From Scedosporium boydii (lineage: Eukaryota; Ascomycota; Sordariomycetes; Microascales; Microascaceae), in the NCBI GenBank assembly GCA_002221725.1, contig NJFT01000195.1, positions 1-64,000 of the forward strand: 64,000 nt of DNA, given 5' to 3'. Below, in pieces: positions 36,800-48,266 of this stretch (positions within the stretch are counted from its first letter, which is position 1; each line of letters opens with the position of its first letter). A program made the translations under genes and the position numbers. The notes below the pieces were generated by a model, which was not told the DNA's origin, made no database searches, and worked only from the letters and a program-made list of their open reading frames with translations.

Positions 36800-38327
36800 A
36801 TGAGTTTCCCTGCTACTGCCCCTGCTGCTGCCCCTGGCGGCGAGATCCAGCCTCTCGGTTCGGGCCCTAGCGAGTCCGCCAAGAATACCCTCTGGTACGT
36901 TCTTTTCTGTGACTGTCTATGATACCCGATACCCTTGCCGCAACATGCATACTTACTTCTCTTCCTTCTAGGATGGGTGAACTCGAGCCTTGGATGGATG
37001 AGAACTTCATTAAGGGTGTGTTCCGTACCTGCTCCGACCAAACCGTCAATGTTAAGGTTATTCGTGACAAGAACTCGGGGTAAGTCCGTCTGGTAACTAT
37101 GTCTCGGCCTCAATCTCATCTAATGGTTTTCGCTTAGAAGCGCCGGCTACTGCTTTGTTGAGTTCCCAAACAATGAAGCCGCTACGTCTGCTCTTGCCCT
37201 TAACGGATCTGCTATCCCCAATTCGACCCGCGTCTTCAAGTTGAACTGGGCTTCCGGTGGCGGACTAGTCGATCGTCGGTAAGCTTTGTTGTTCTCACCT
37301 TGGAGGCGTGTGCTTTTTGTCTAACTTGTTCTATGTAGCGATGACCGTGGTCCCGAGTACTCCATCTTCGTTGGAGACCTTGGCCCTGAGGTCAACGAGT
37401 ATGTCTTGGTCGCACTCTTTCAAGCTAGATTCCCCAGCTGCAAGTCGGCCAAGATTATGACAGACGCTGTGTCTGGCCAAAGCCGAGGATACGGTTTCGT
37501 TCGATTCTCCGACGAAACTGACCAGCAGCGAGCTCTGGTTGAGATGCAGGGTGTCTACTGCGGCAGCCGCCCCATGCGTATCTCTACTGCCACGCCCAAG
37601 AACCGGTAAGTTTCGAGCATAGCCCTCCGCGATGCTCAGCTGATGGCCAGGCTAATGATTTCTCTAGATCCCACGGCTTCCCCGGTCACCATGCTCCCCC
37701 TTCCATGATGAACAACGTTCCTCAACAGCACATGTGGCCCGGTCCCTTCGCCCCTCCCTATGGCGGTGGCGGCGCATTCAACCCTGCTACTCAGATGAAC
37801 CAATTCACCGACCCCAACAATACCACTGTCTTCGTTGGCGGACTTTCGGGCTACGTGACCGAGGACGAACTCCGATCTTTCTTCCAGGGTTTCGGTGAGA
37901 TTACTTATGTCAAGATTCCTCCTGGCAAGGGCTGCGGTTTCGTCCAGTTTGTCCACCGCCACGCTGCTGAGATGGCCATCAACCAGATGCAGGGCTACCC
38001 CATTGGTAACTCTCGTGTCCGCCTCAGCTGGGGTCGATCTCAGAACAACTCGGGTGTCGGAACTCCCTACCGCCCTGCCCCTCCGCCTCCTCACTACATG
38101 GGAATGGGACCGAACCATGGGCCCTATGGCGGCCACCAGTTCGGCGGTCCTGGCATGAGCCCTCAGGGACCCCAGGGACCCCAGGGCCCTCCCCAAGGTC
38201 CACCTGGACCCCTTCAGGGTCCTCCCGTCCCTCCTGGCCCTCCGGGTCCGCAGGTACGTCTGCCGTAGAAGTTTTGCCCGGGCTTGCGTTGAGTTGGGCG
38301 TTAGGCTAACCCGGTCTGCTACAGTAA
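36800..38327 (+). CDS. RNA-binding protein with three RRM domains (Csx1/Nam8/TIA-1-like)
   Basis: Exons 36800-36894, 36972-37079, 37138-37278, 37339-37605, 37668-38253 and 38325-38327 encode 399 residues. Post-transcriptional regulators of this family bind U-rich mRNA or assist splice-site choice. RRM1 starts at TLWMGELEPWMDENFIKG with RNP1 AGYCFVEF. RRM2 has YSIFVGDLGPEVNEYVL and RNP1 RGYGFVRF. RRM3 has TTVFVGGLSGYVTEDEL and RNP1 KGCGFVQF. The C-terminus is a P/G/Q-rich low-complexity tail. Codons of this gene are less C-biased than its neighbours. The last intron (38254-38324) has a good donor, a GCTAAC branch point and a CAG acceptor placed exactly before TAA, so the spliced protein ends ..PGPQ. 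If unspliced it gains VRLP and stops at 38268. Confidence 0.93.
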
Positions 38328-39398
38328 TTGGTTGATCCTCTCTACGTGGACATGAACTCGACTCTTTTTTTCTTCTTTTCAGGCCGCGTCCAGTTTTGAA
38401 ATGAGGAATGCAACGGAAATGTCCTGATACGAACGAGGAAAGAAAAGTCAAATTCGAGTATGAAATGGCATGGATTGTTTTCCTTTCCTTTTCCTTTCGT
38501 TTTATTTTCCCCATTGCGTGGTTTTCTCCGGGTTCAGGGAGGTGGTCGGTGTTCGTGAGGCTGGATTTACACTTGGGGTCCAGTTGAAATTAAAATGTTC
38601 CAACATGGAAGCTTCTTTTTAACTCTCTCATCATCATGGACACTATGGATTTGTCTTGATACCAGCCTGCATGCCGAAGTTGGCGCAAGCAAGTTTCCAT
38701 TCTCCTCGAATATTACTTTCCTTTTTTTTTTCTCTCCTTTTTCTTTTGTTTGTCCTAAATCATGATGTCTCTTTTGACTGTTTCCTCAATGTGCCTTTGA
38801 ACCGGTGATGTCCTAATTCTGTGATGATTCCGTGATCTAATATGTTGTTTTTACATATGTACGTGAAGCCTTCTGACACTATTGCAGGAGCTCATATTGA
38901 TGGTGGCCAGTTCATGAATCCAACCCAACTAAGTTGGGTATCATAACCCAAGTCTCGCCGGATGGTGCTTTTCACATCTCTCGTGCTCACCAAGGGCAGG
39001 TTATCACACGATAGCCATCCAGCCATTGAACCGTTGCTATTTTCCCCTGGTGGCCACATTGCAGCACTCGCCTGTTTTGTTTCTTCACCCTCATTCTACC
39101 ATGGATAAGAAGGACTCCAGTTCTTGACCTCTACTCGAACCGTAGACCAAACCAACCCGGATCGAGCTCGTCTAGAGTGTCGCTCCGCATCAAAGTTAGC
39201 TGTTTCAGCAAACAGCAACAACAAGCACGTACAGGTTTGATCCTAGCCGCCAATATCAAGCATGGAGAAATGAGGAATGCTTTAAACTAACTCGTCAATT
39301 CTCGATGGAACTTAGTAGACAAACTCATCGCGCCCTTCGATCCATTTCTACCTCTTATCCACTCGTTGCGAAGCTGGAAGCAAAATCCGAGCGACAGG
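38328..39398. other. Intergenic: RRM gene 3' UTR and promoter of the small membrane protein gene
   Basis: No additional gene was recognised in this 1.07 kb. CT-rich stretches occur at 38480-38510 and 38707-38750. Confidence 0.5.
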
Positions 39399-39845
39399 AT
39401 GGAGCAAATTATCTGGTTTCTCGGCTTTCTGCTGATGGCGACTCTGTTCACCATCTTGGCTGACATTTATTGCACCATTTCGACGGTACGTTCCCATCCA
39501 TCCTGGGGATGTCTACAAGATCTATAGTCTCCTTCCCCCACTTCCTCCTCATCGCTTATCCCTTTCTGTACAATATCTCTATTGGAAGAGAAGTCTAGCT
39601 AACATGGGGAAATGGTCATGGCCTTGGCGTCGTAGCGACGAGAGACCCACGTCTACTCGATCAAGGCGGAGAGTCGATTCGGAACTACGTGGATTCACAT
39701 CAAATGCCAATGCCACCTCGACGGCAAGACTGAGGCCCTGCACACTCGGTACGTTGTCCGACAGGACCGTCTTTCGGCTTGGGTTTATGATGAGGAGAAT
39801 GGTACCTACGTCGAGATGCCCGACGTCGTCGTTCGTGGTTACTGA
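39399..39845 (+). CDS. Small single-pass membrane protein, 98 residues, unknown function
   Basis: Two exons, 39399-39485 and 39636-39845, joined in phase 0 (TCG ACG|gtacgt ... gtcgtag|CGA CGA). Exon 1 encodes MEQIIWFLGFLLMATLFTIL continuing ADIYCTIST, a hydrophobic anchor right at the N-terminus. Exon 2 encodes a soluble 69-residue part with a charged, tryptophan- and tyrosine-containing composition (RFGTTWIHIKCQCHLDGK, TRYVVRQDRLSAWVYDEE). It ends VEMPDVVVRGY. Exon 2 codons are mostly C- or G-ending, like the verified genes around it, whereas the other frames contain stops. I do not recognise the family. The anchor could be a signal anchor of the ER or inner mitochondrial membrane, with the hydrophilic part exposed. 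The intron (150 bp) is longer than average, and another acceptor (gtctag at about 39598) would give a different, less protein-like tail. Confidence 0.5.
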
Positions 39846-41465
39846 GTGGGAAGATTGACTGACTGCCGTTGAGTGGTTATATATGTGACGTACGATGGAA
39901 GGCAATGAGGTTTTTGGAGAGACTAGGGTCCTATTATATGATGGGGAGTTCTGGAGTCTGGTTCGATTCATTCCGTGAGACCACGGGCGTTACATCGACA
40001 GTCGTATAGTTAGCAGGAACAACTCCACATTCTCAACTGGTGCCTTTTGGGCGATTTGGTTTTGTGCTTGAGATTTACAAATATTGGTGATTTCGTCACA
40101 TCTTTGAGGATGCTCTGCATATCTCTCGACTACATACCCACTCGAGACATCTCGAGGTATCTTGAGGTTCTCCAAGTCATCCCTCTCCAGCTTACATTTC
40201 CCTTCTCCAGGCATCCTCCTTCAGTACAACGTCGTGCACATGACAGAACTCTGTACACCCCTATAACAGAGACCACGAATGAGGTAGGGGGCGAAGCTAT
40301 CTCGAAGAATAACTCAAACGACCTGGGTAATTAATCCTATTGATATTAAGAGGGCCTGGCACCTCCTTTGGGCTCCTTCAATCCCGCAGTTTTCCTTTTA
40401 TATCCCTAATATCCTGTTAATCTTTTCGCCAGCAATACTTGAATCGATCTACATACCTCCGTTCTGGGGCTGGTTTCGACCTCGCATTGCCTCTCGGTCT
40501 ACATATTGCCGCCACTTCTTCTGGGGCATGTTCGAAGTGCCTGACTTTGCTCTCATCCTGAGTCGCCGCCTGGTCAAACATCGATCTCAGGCCCATTTCC
40601 CGCACGGATCAGGCTCACGTATGGTGTTGGAATTGTCTCGTGGCCTTCTCCTCCGGGAAATTAACTCCCCAGGCCGAGGTGAGATGTTTATCTCTCCGTC
40701 ATCCGGCTGTGGAGAGTGCCTAGGGGGGCAGAGTGTGTTTCTCTCGCTGGAAATCGAGTCAAGGGTTGGCATCAGTGCCTTGGCAACGGTTCGAGGGGTG
40801 TTCGCTTCTCCGGATTGAAGTTGAGGCAACGAATGGTTAAAGATGCCAAACGATGATGGAGGACCTGCTGGGAGTTTGAAAGCTTGAGTGCTTCCCTCGA
40901 TGGAAGCCGAGGACAGTTTGGAAAAGAAGAAAGGGAGAAAAAGATGGTCCATCTAGTCTGTAGCTGGACAATAGCAGATATACGGTCGGTATACCTGATG
41001 CTGCCCTCCTTTCTCCTTCCTGTTCCATGTCTAGGAGGGACTCCTTCTGGATTGTCTGCTACATGTGAATTCACTTGCTCACTTACAACTGCGCTTTCAT
41101 AAGAAGAAGCCTCAGTTATAGTAAGGGTTACTCTAGGGAAGGAACTCTTCAAATGAAGGTTCAAGTGGTAGCTACAGCCTGCCTTCAATAGGCCCTTTTC
41201 CATTTTCACTTCTGCTTCAACGAGGCTCTGCCTCTTTGCCTTCTATGTCTGAAAGAAATGAGCATTTCATCACAAATGTCAGTCAACACCAGCTCTCCAG
41301 CCCCATCTAAACGTTTCAAAACCAAACTAAAGACACTGGAAACTGACCAGCTCTGGTTGCTTCGCAGGGGAGGGATGCCAGATCTTGCTTGTACCTGCTA
41401 TAACCATCACCATTTGATCTCATCACATCTAGCATCAGTCTGCCTCGGTGAGTCGAGCTTAACAG

Positions 41466-41528
41466 GGTACAAAATACAAAGTACAAGATACAAGATACAA
41501 AAGTACAAGAATACAAGAACACAAAATA
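41466..41528. repeat. Imperfect TACAAGA-type short tandem repeat
   Basis: Seven or more degenerate units of the form TACAARA are arranged head to tail. Confidence 0.75.
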
Positions 41529-41572
41529 AAATGCGGGGGAGGGGCAACCCACAATTTGAACTGGACAAAACC

Positions 41573-41613
41573 CAACAGCAGCAGCAGCAGCAGCAGCAAC
41601 CGCAACAGCAGCA
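41573..41613. repeat. (CAG)n trinucleotide repeat
   Basis: About eight uninterrupted CAG units, then CAACCGCAACAGCAGCAGC. Intergenic as annotated here. Confidence 0.85.
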
Positions 41614-42064
41614 GCCCACATCTCCAAGTCCGACATCGGGCCAGTCGCATTTCTCGGATTTCACACCACAACCATGCGATGTCAGAGAGGGAGCGTACAG
41701 GTCGTTTTGAAATACACAAGTAATATATAAAAATAATAATAAATAATAACGGGAATAAGCTGACCCGAGCGATCGGTCGCCCTTTGTATTGCTATTTCGG
41801 GACACTCGGGCGAGGTGAGCTGAAGCTTTCTGTCTGTTTTTGTTGTGCCTTCGGGTCTTTATGATACTCGCCTGCTCCCAAGCTGAAGTCCGAACTTGAA
41901 CTTTCTCCACCCTCGACCTCGACCTTGACTCAACGCGGAACCTAACCCCGGCATCCCAATTCTCCTCCTCCTTCTCTCCCCGTCCGATATAGAATATAGC
42001 CTACCTCTTCCTCTCCGTTTCCCGTCGTCTCCTCTGAAGCATTGAGACATAACCCTCCTCGAAA

Positions 42065-43395
42065 ATGGCCGCTTTCCCTCCTCCTGCTACTACCAGCATC
42101 GACTGGGCCAATGTTGGCTTCAAGATCCGTGAAGGTAAACCCTAACCCAAGTCCCCAATCCAATTCACCTCTCCCTTCCCCCAACCCAACCAACCCAGGA
42201 AACCCTCGTCTCATTAACCACTCCCTTCAACAGTCAACGGCCACATCGAATCCCACTGGTCCAAGAAAACCGGCCAATGGACACCCCCCAAATTCGTCCG
42301 CGACCCCTTCATCCGCATCCACGGCATGTCCCCGGCCCTCAACTACGGCCAGCAAGCCTACGAGGGCCTCAAAGCCTTCCGGACCCCCGGCGACGCCGCC
42401 ATCCAAATCTTCCGCCCCAACCGCAATGCCCTGCGCATGCAGCACTCCGCCGCCGTGGCCTCCATGCCCGCCGTTCCCGAAGACCTGTTCGTGGCCTCCT
42501 GCCGAGCCGCCGTGGCTCTCAACGCAGAGTTCGTCCCGCCCCACGAGACCGGCGCGGCGATGTATGTCCGTCCCCAGATCTACGGTTCGAGCGCCCAGCT
42601 GGGTCTGAACCCGCCTGATGAGTACATGTTCTGCGTGTACGTTGTGCCGACGGGCGTTTACCATGGCGTTCACCCCGTCAAGTGTTTGATCTTGGATGAG
42701 TTTGATAGGGCTGCGCCGAATGGAACGGGTAATGCAAAGGTTGGCGGTAACTATGCACCTGTGTTGAGGTGGACCGACAAGGCAAGGGATGGGGGGTATA
42801 ATATTACCTTGCACTTGGATAGTGCCAAGCATGATGAGGTAGATGAGTTTAGTACAAGCGGTTTCGTTGGCGCTCTGGTAGATGGCGACAAGGTCACGAT
42901 TGTTGTGCCGGATTCCAAGGCTGTTATTGATAGCGTTACGAGCGACAGCGTGCAGCAGATTGCTCGTAGCTTGGGCTGGAACGTGGAGAAGCGAGCGGTA
43001 AGTACACTTCTAACGCATCTTACATCCCGGGATAATACTCTAACAAGCCCCTTCGCTGGCGCTCTACACAGATCAAGTACGCCGAACTCCCCTCTTTCTC
43101 CGAAGTCATGGCCGCCGGAACCGCCGCCGGCCTCGTCCCCATCCGATCCATCACCCGCAACATCTCCGCTTCTCAATCCCTCTCCCTCGCCTCCACCGTC
43201 AAGAGCCACGAGCGTCTTTCCCTTGGCGACAACGCCGAGACCGTCACTTATATCCCCGACAGTCAGGAGGATGCCGGACCTATTTGCTTGAAGCTTTTGG
43301 GTCAGCTTAAGGGTATTCAGGTTGGTAAGGTTGAGGATAAGTTTGGGTGGTGTTTCGAGGTTAGGGAGGCGGATGGCAACGTTGAAAAGGAGTAA
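42065..43395 (+). CDS. Branched-chain amino acid aminotransferase (class IV, PLP)
   Basis: Three exons, 42065-42134, 42234-42997 and 43072-43395, encode 385 residues. It transfers the amino group between Val/Leu/Ile (or a related substrate) and 2-oxoglutarate using pyridoxal phosphate. Visible family blocks are HGMSPALNYGQQAYEGLKAF, FRPNRNALRMQHSA and VRPQIYGSS. The PLP-binding lysine lies in NAKVGGNYAP (Lys near residue 192), followed by EFSTSGFVGALVDG and the C-terminal EVMAAGTAAGLVPIRSI. The N-terminus MAAFPPPATTSIDWANVGFK has no clear mitochondrial presequence, so a cytosolic enzyme is likely. The overall pattern is nearer to the fungal TOXF-like branch than to the yeast Bat1/Bat2 type, so a role in secondary metabolism or a broad-specificity transaminase is possible. 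It converges with the dynamin gene, 386 bp between stops. Confidence 0.93.
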
Positions 43396-43721
43396 GAAGA
43401 GAAAAAGATGGAAAGGGGAAGAGTGGAGAAAATGGTTTGGATGTATATAGACAAGGGTTTTTCTGCGTCATTTTTCTTTTAGGATATCCTTGTGCTAGAG
43501 ACAAAAGGTACATGAAAAAGAATCAAGAAGATCTACGCCATTAGCAGCAGTTGGTTATTTGGAACCAAGGACTTTGGTCATTTTCATTTCAATTGTAGCT
43601 ATCTAGTGTAAAGTATAAGCACGCTTGTTGTCCATCCCATATCTCAAGCCCATCAAACGGATACCAAGAAACGCCAAACTGGGAAACTAGCAAGACTCTC
43701 GTACAAGCCCGTCTAAGGAAA

Positions 43722-43742
43722 TCAAAAAAAAAAAAAAAAAAG
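43722..43742. repeat. Poly-A run, about 18 bp
   Basis: A homopolymer in the 3' intergenic space between the converging BCAT and dynamin genes. Confidence 0.85.
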
Positions 43743-43781
43743 GTATCCGCCCATCCCACGACGCATCAATCAAAGTCCCAT

Positions 43782-46438
43782 TCATCGTCCTAAAATGTTA
43801 AGTCTATGCCTGGTGCTTTCGCGCTTAGACTCAGGCCTCGAAGGCGAGTGCCCCTGGTACGAAGATCGAGGCGTATCGGGGTATCTGTCGTCGTCGTCGG
43901 CCTTGGGGGGCCTAGGAGGCGGGGGAGGCGCCGAGACGGGAGCCTGGGGAGCGGCGTTGTGGTCTCCAGAGGTGGAGTAGTAGTTCTGGGCCCACTCGGA
44001 GGACATGCGCTGAGAGTCAGCGCGGGAGAGGTTCTGGCCCCTTGTCTGGATGGGAGGCTGTTGCTGCTGCTGCTGTGACTGCTGGGACGGCGGTCTCTGC
44101 TGTTGCTGTTGCTGTTGCTGATACTGTTGCGTCTGGGGCTGCTGCTGCTGCTGCTGCGAATAGTTCCCATTCACCTGCCTCGAATCAAGCGCATACCCCC
44201 TCGGCTCCCTCTGCAACGGCACACTCTCCTGCGTCTTCGACCTCTGATACGCCGCCGTCGCCGCAGCCACAGCCGCCGACGACGTATTAGAAAACCTCCT
44301 CGTATCCTCCTCCTCCTCGGACTCCTGGCCCTCATCCTCTAGACTCCCGTCGAACCCGCGGAGCTCGCTGCGCATGGCAAGGCTGGCGCAGAGGCTCTTG
44401 GCCTCCTCGATGGCCTTCTTCTGCTCCTTGAGCGCGAGACGGCGGTCGCGCGTCAGCTTGTCCTCGGCGGCTATGCCTTCTACCACTTGGTTTTCCATCT
44501 TGAGGATTTGGAGGGGGTTGAAGAGGCGGAGCATGCCGAGGAGGAGGTGGCGTTCGACGACTTGGGTGATGACGTTGCGGATGAAGATGCGGGCGGTGAG
44601 CTGTGAATTTATGTTAGTATATTACTGCGAAAATAGATGATGATAAAAAGTTGGATAGGCGGAAGTCAACTCACATCGTAGTAGATCAACATCTTTTCGA
44701 GAACTTCTTCGGCCTCGGAGTAGGTAGAACCATTCTCAGCAGCCTTCACTCGCCAAGCGCGAAGCCTCTCCTCATACTCAGGATCAAAAGGCTGCACCTC
44801 AAGCTCCATATCATCAATGAGCCTAGCAAGCTCCTTATCCGCAAACTGCACCAGCTCGCCCATATTCGGCTCCAAGAAATGCGCGCGCAGAGGATCCCGC
44901 ATGCGCATCGGCCACACGTACTCGATCACCTCGGCGAGGAACTCGTTGCAGATGACCCCGACGTTATCCTTGTACTCCTGCGCGAGAACGGGCCAGTTCT
45001 CCGAGTAATCCTGGAACAGGATGTACGGAGCGCGGGGATTCGAGTCCATGGGCAACTCGGTACCCCGAATCTGCCTCAGCAGTGGCTCGACCTCCCTCTT
45101 CGCAAAGTCCGCCTTGGAGCGGTTCCCCATCATGCCGCTGGGCAAGATAGGTTGCTCGGTCTCAGAGAAGCCGACTTTCCTTCCGGAATCCCTGAAGCGT
45201 TTCGAAAAGCGCTCGCTCTCCTCGCGGACCCGAGCCCTCAGCTTCTGGCCTGGCGTTCCCTTGCGCGTGGCAGCCTTGGGGAAGAACTTTTCGCCGGGAG
45301 GGTTCTTGTAGTTTCCGTTGACGGACGCCGTGACGAGGTTGTTGCAGGCGGAGAACAGCTCGCCCATCTGGAAGCGCATCTCCTCGACCGTGTCCTTGCC
45401 GACACCGAGAGCCTTGAGCTCGGCTTCGCAGCGCGCGTGTGCATCTTGGATCTGTTTCCGGAGAGTGTTGACGTGCCGGCCGATGTGTCTTTGGAGCTGG
45501 ATGCTGAGTTTCTGTCGGAGAGGGCCGACGCCGCACATGTTGGGAGGGAGGGTGCTCCATTTCCCCGCGCTGAAGAAGGCGTCTTCTCGCATCTTGCGCT
45601 GGTCGGGCGTGGGCCATTCTTCGCCGGGGCTGGGGGGTCCCGGGTTGAGCAGGACGTACCAGCCGAGCTTGAAATGGTTCTCTTTGTCTTTGTTGGTGAC
45701 GAGGCCAATGAACTTGTCCTCGAGACCAATCTTCTCGGTGAGGTCGGGCTTGGTGAGCACACCGATCGTGCGGGATCCCGAGGGGTCGAACTGGCGGGCC
45801 TTCTTGAGAATAGGCGCTTGGACGTAGTCGTTGTTTCCGCCGATGACGGCCAGGATGATGGTTCGCGTGCTCTTCATGTACCTGTCAGAGAGGGCCTCGA
45901 TCGTCTGGATATCGGCCTCTGACTGGTCACGATTGGCAACGCGGACGAGACCGGGAAGATCAACGAGTGTAAGGAGCGGCATATCCGGACCACGCTTATC
46001 AACGACGAGGATATCCCTAGCAGCGAACCTCCCAGGAATATTCCGCGGCGCAACGAGCTCCGCAGCATCCCGCATCATAGCGTCGAAGGGCGTATTCTGG
46101 TTAACGGTGCCGCCAAACTGCTTGAGCCGCTGTTGCTCGTTATACGGCCTATTCTTATCAGGTATGATCGACACACTGAGCATCTCGTCCTTGGCCCTCC
46201 TCATACGAATCTCCGTAGCGAATCTGGTACAGGCTCCGGCATCGCGGGGGAATGGCGTGCCGGTGAGGGCCTCGAGGACGGAGCTCTTGCCGGCGGACTG
46301 ATCGCCGACGACGACGATCTGAGGGAGCTTGACATTGTCGAGTTGTGCGAACTGAAGCTTGTCGACGAGGTCGAGGAGCCCGCGCTGCTCGTCGGCGAGC
46401 CCTGTTGTGTTGAGTGCGGAATCGAGTGTTTGTCTCAT
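43782..46438 (-). CDS. Dynamin-superfamily GTPase (Mx/dynamin-like) with polyQ tail
   Basis: Two exons, 46438-44675 and 44600-43782, give 860 residues as read. GTPase motifs: P-loop GDQSAGKSSV at 45-54, conserved T in G2 (GACTRFATEI), DLPG in LLTLVDLPGLVRV, and TKPD in GVLTKPDLTEKIG. A middle/stalk domain follows, then a GED-like region across the intron (MLIYYD|LTARIFIRNVITQVVE). The last 150 residues are E-rich, then Q-rich (several runs of 5-8 Gln encoded by CAG), then PPPPPRPPK. Large GTPases of this type shape or cut membranes; this filamentous-fungal subgroup has no assigned organelle. The start was set at MRQTLDSALN (46438); an in-frame ATG at 46477 would add 13 residues. The C-terminus may be mispredicted: a branch-plus-acceptor (cttaacattttag) directly precedes a frame reading DDEWDFD-stop. 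Confidence 0.88.
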
Positions 46439-46537
46439 GATGTTTGTCTCTTGGGGTCTGACAAACAGAAATCCCATAACCTATAGGTTACGCGAGAGAG
46501 AGGGGGAGAGATGAAGGGACAGTAAAAGCGATGGAAT

Positions 46538-46546
46538 TTTTATATA
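46538..46546 (-). promoter_or_regulatory. TATA box of the dynamin-like gene
   Basis: TATATAAAA on the minus strand, 100 bp upstream of the ATG at 46438. Confidence 0.5.
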
Positions 46547-48266
46547 TTCCTGTTTGCTAAGTAACGCAGAAAACTAAATGGGAACAAAGCCTGGTGTGTC
46601 CGGCTTTGTATTTAGTATTTATACACCGCAAGCATCTATTGATCAGCGTGACGCAACTCGCCCTTGCACCAGTTCGCTCGCCTCGCCACTGTTTGCCGGA
46701 TCCGCCGTGGTACAGGTACCAGCTTGGCATGCCCCCGGTGAAGTGGAGGGAGCAGGCTTCCCCCAATTTGCTGGGGGCGAACCGCTGCGCAATTGTGCTG
46801 CCTTGCGTTCCAATATTTTCCTCCTAGAAACATTTTGCTAAAACTGCACAGCCTGTCAAGCGGGGCGTAGTCTCTATGGTAAGTTTTCTTCCTGAGTCGT
46901 TGCATGGCCTTCGAAGCCGTGTTTGCGCGGTGAAGGGGATCTGGGGGATTTAAGGTTCTCGGCTGCCTCAAGAAAGTGACGTGTGGGCGTTACGTATGAT
47001 GCAGGTTGGTTTGGCGTATCTCTTCGCGTTCTCCGTCTTGGGGATGCGTACGCTTTTCCCCGAAAGTCTTGGCAAAGATTGACTTTGAGGGAACCAGAAC
47101 GGAAATGTGGACACCTGAGGCGATTTGAGTGCTGCGCCACAGTGTCCCGCCACATTGGAATTGGAAGAATCACATGCAAGAAAGTTCAAATGGGATGGTT
47201 CAAATGGGATGGTTGATTATGTAAAGTTATACATTCGCATTCCAGTCCGAGTCTGGACATGAATACCCCTGGGCATCAAGTCGAAAAAGATACAGCTACA
47301 AAGTGACCCCGGTATCAGGCTATCGATACCTCTCGCATCCTACCACACGAGCTTGAGACACGAGCTTCATATAAACCCCCATGATCACACGCACGGGACC
47401 ATTCAGTGGACGTGCTGAGACAAGCATACAGGAGAGTACCACACCAAGGCATTCCCACTGGACTCGCAAGATAATCCCTCTAAAATTTAGCTGGGACTCC
47501 GGACAATTTATCCCGGCAGACCCCGTCCCGATCCCGGCAGTCATTACCTGCGGTGTTTCGAGGTGGGGGCAGGACCCTTATCAACAGCGCTGTTTGTTTC
47601 ATCATGCTGGGCACATAGACCACAAATAAAGGCAAACTTTCAGCTATTCCTCCCACGAAAAGCTGCTGAGCTCTACAGCGCACAGGTGCAAGGCGACTTT
47701 TACGCCAACCAGTAAGGTGCTCCCAGGTCCTATAGCCCCGCCAGTGGGAAGCTGGGTGGAGAGCAAACACTTCCTTCCAGTGCTTTCCGTCCCTGTCTTG
47801 TATCGAATCGTTAGCGCCTCGCCCAAGCAAAAGTGAGAGAAACAAGATCAGTGATGACAGCAAAGGCAAAATGCCGAACAGGTATCAGAGTAACTATGAC
47901 ATAAAAAGAGATAAGATCATGCAGAGCAGTGCTCTGTCAGATAACATCTAGCGTAAAAAAGAGACTCATCATGCAAGCATGGAATTGAAACACCAGGGCA
48001 GAAAGAAAAGACACACAACTCACCATGTAATTTCCGCCTTGTTTTCAGATGAAACAGCACACGTCACGTTCGGTGACGAGTTAGCATTTCCCGCCATGTG
48101 AGTACAGCGGAAGAATCGGTGCGCACGAGCCAAAGGCATCATGGCATTGAGACGCGAATCCCAGGAATGCTGTCAATGTGGGTTCTGGATGAGATCGATT
48201 GAATTCGAACCAAAAAAAGATGAACCGTGAAAAAAACGCCCGCTAGCAGCCCAAAAGAGCAAATCG
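46547..48266. other. Intergenic: dynamin promoter, SVP26 3' flank
   Basis: About 1.7 kb with no supported gene. A perfect 14-bp direct repeat in tandem (GTTCAAATGGGATG twice) lies at about 47184-47211. Confidence 0.5.

Larger units (their letters stand above)
39846..42064. other. Intergenic with low-complexity tracts, BCAT promoter
   Basis: About 2.2 kb with no supported gene. Contains a tract of imperfect TACAAGA/TACAAAA repeats (about 41466-41528), then a CAG trinucleotide run (about 41573-41613). A 150-codon plus-strand frame through these repeats was rejected as low-complexity read-through. The last 200 bp are CT-rich, as expected for the aminotransferase promoter. Confidence 0.5.

Noticed and set aside
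41258..41710. 150-codon frame ending in a Gln-rich stretch
   Set aside because: Reads through short tandem repeats; no recognisable domain; no consistent codon bias outside the CAG run.
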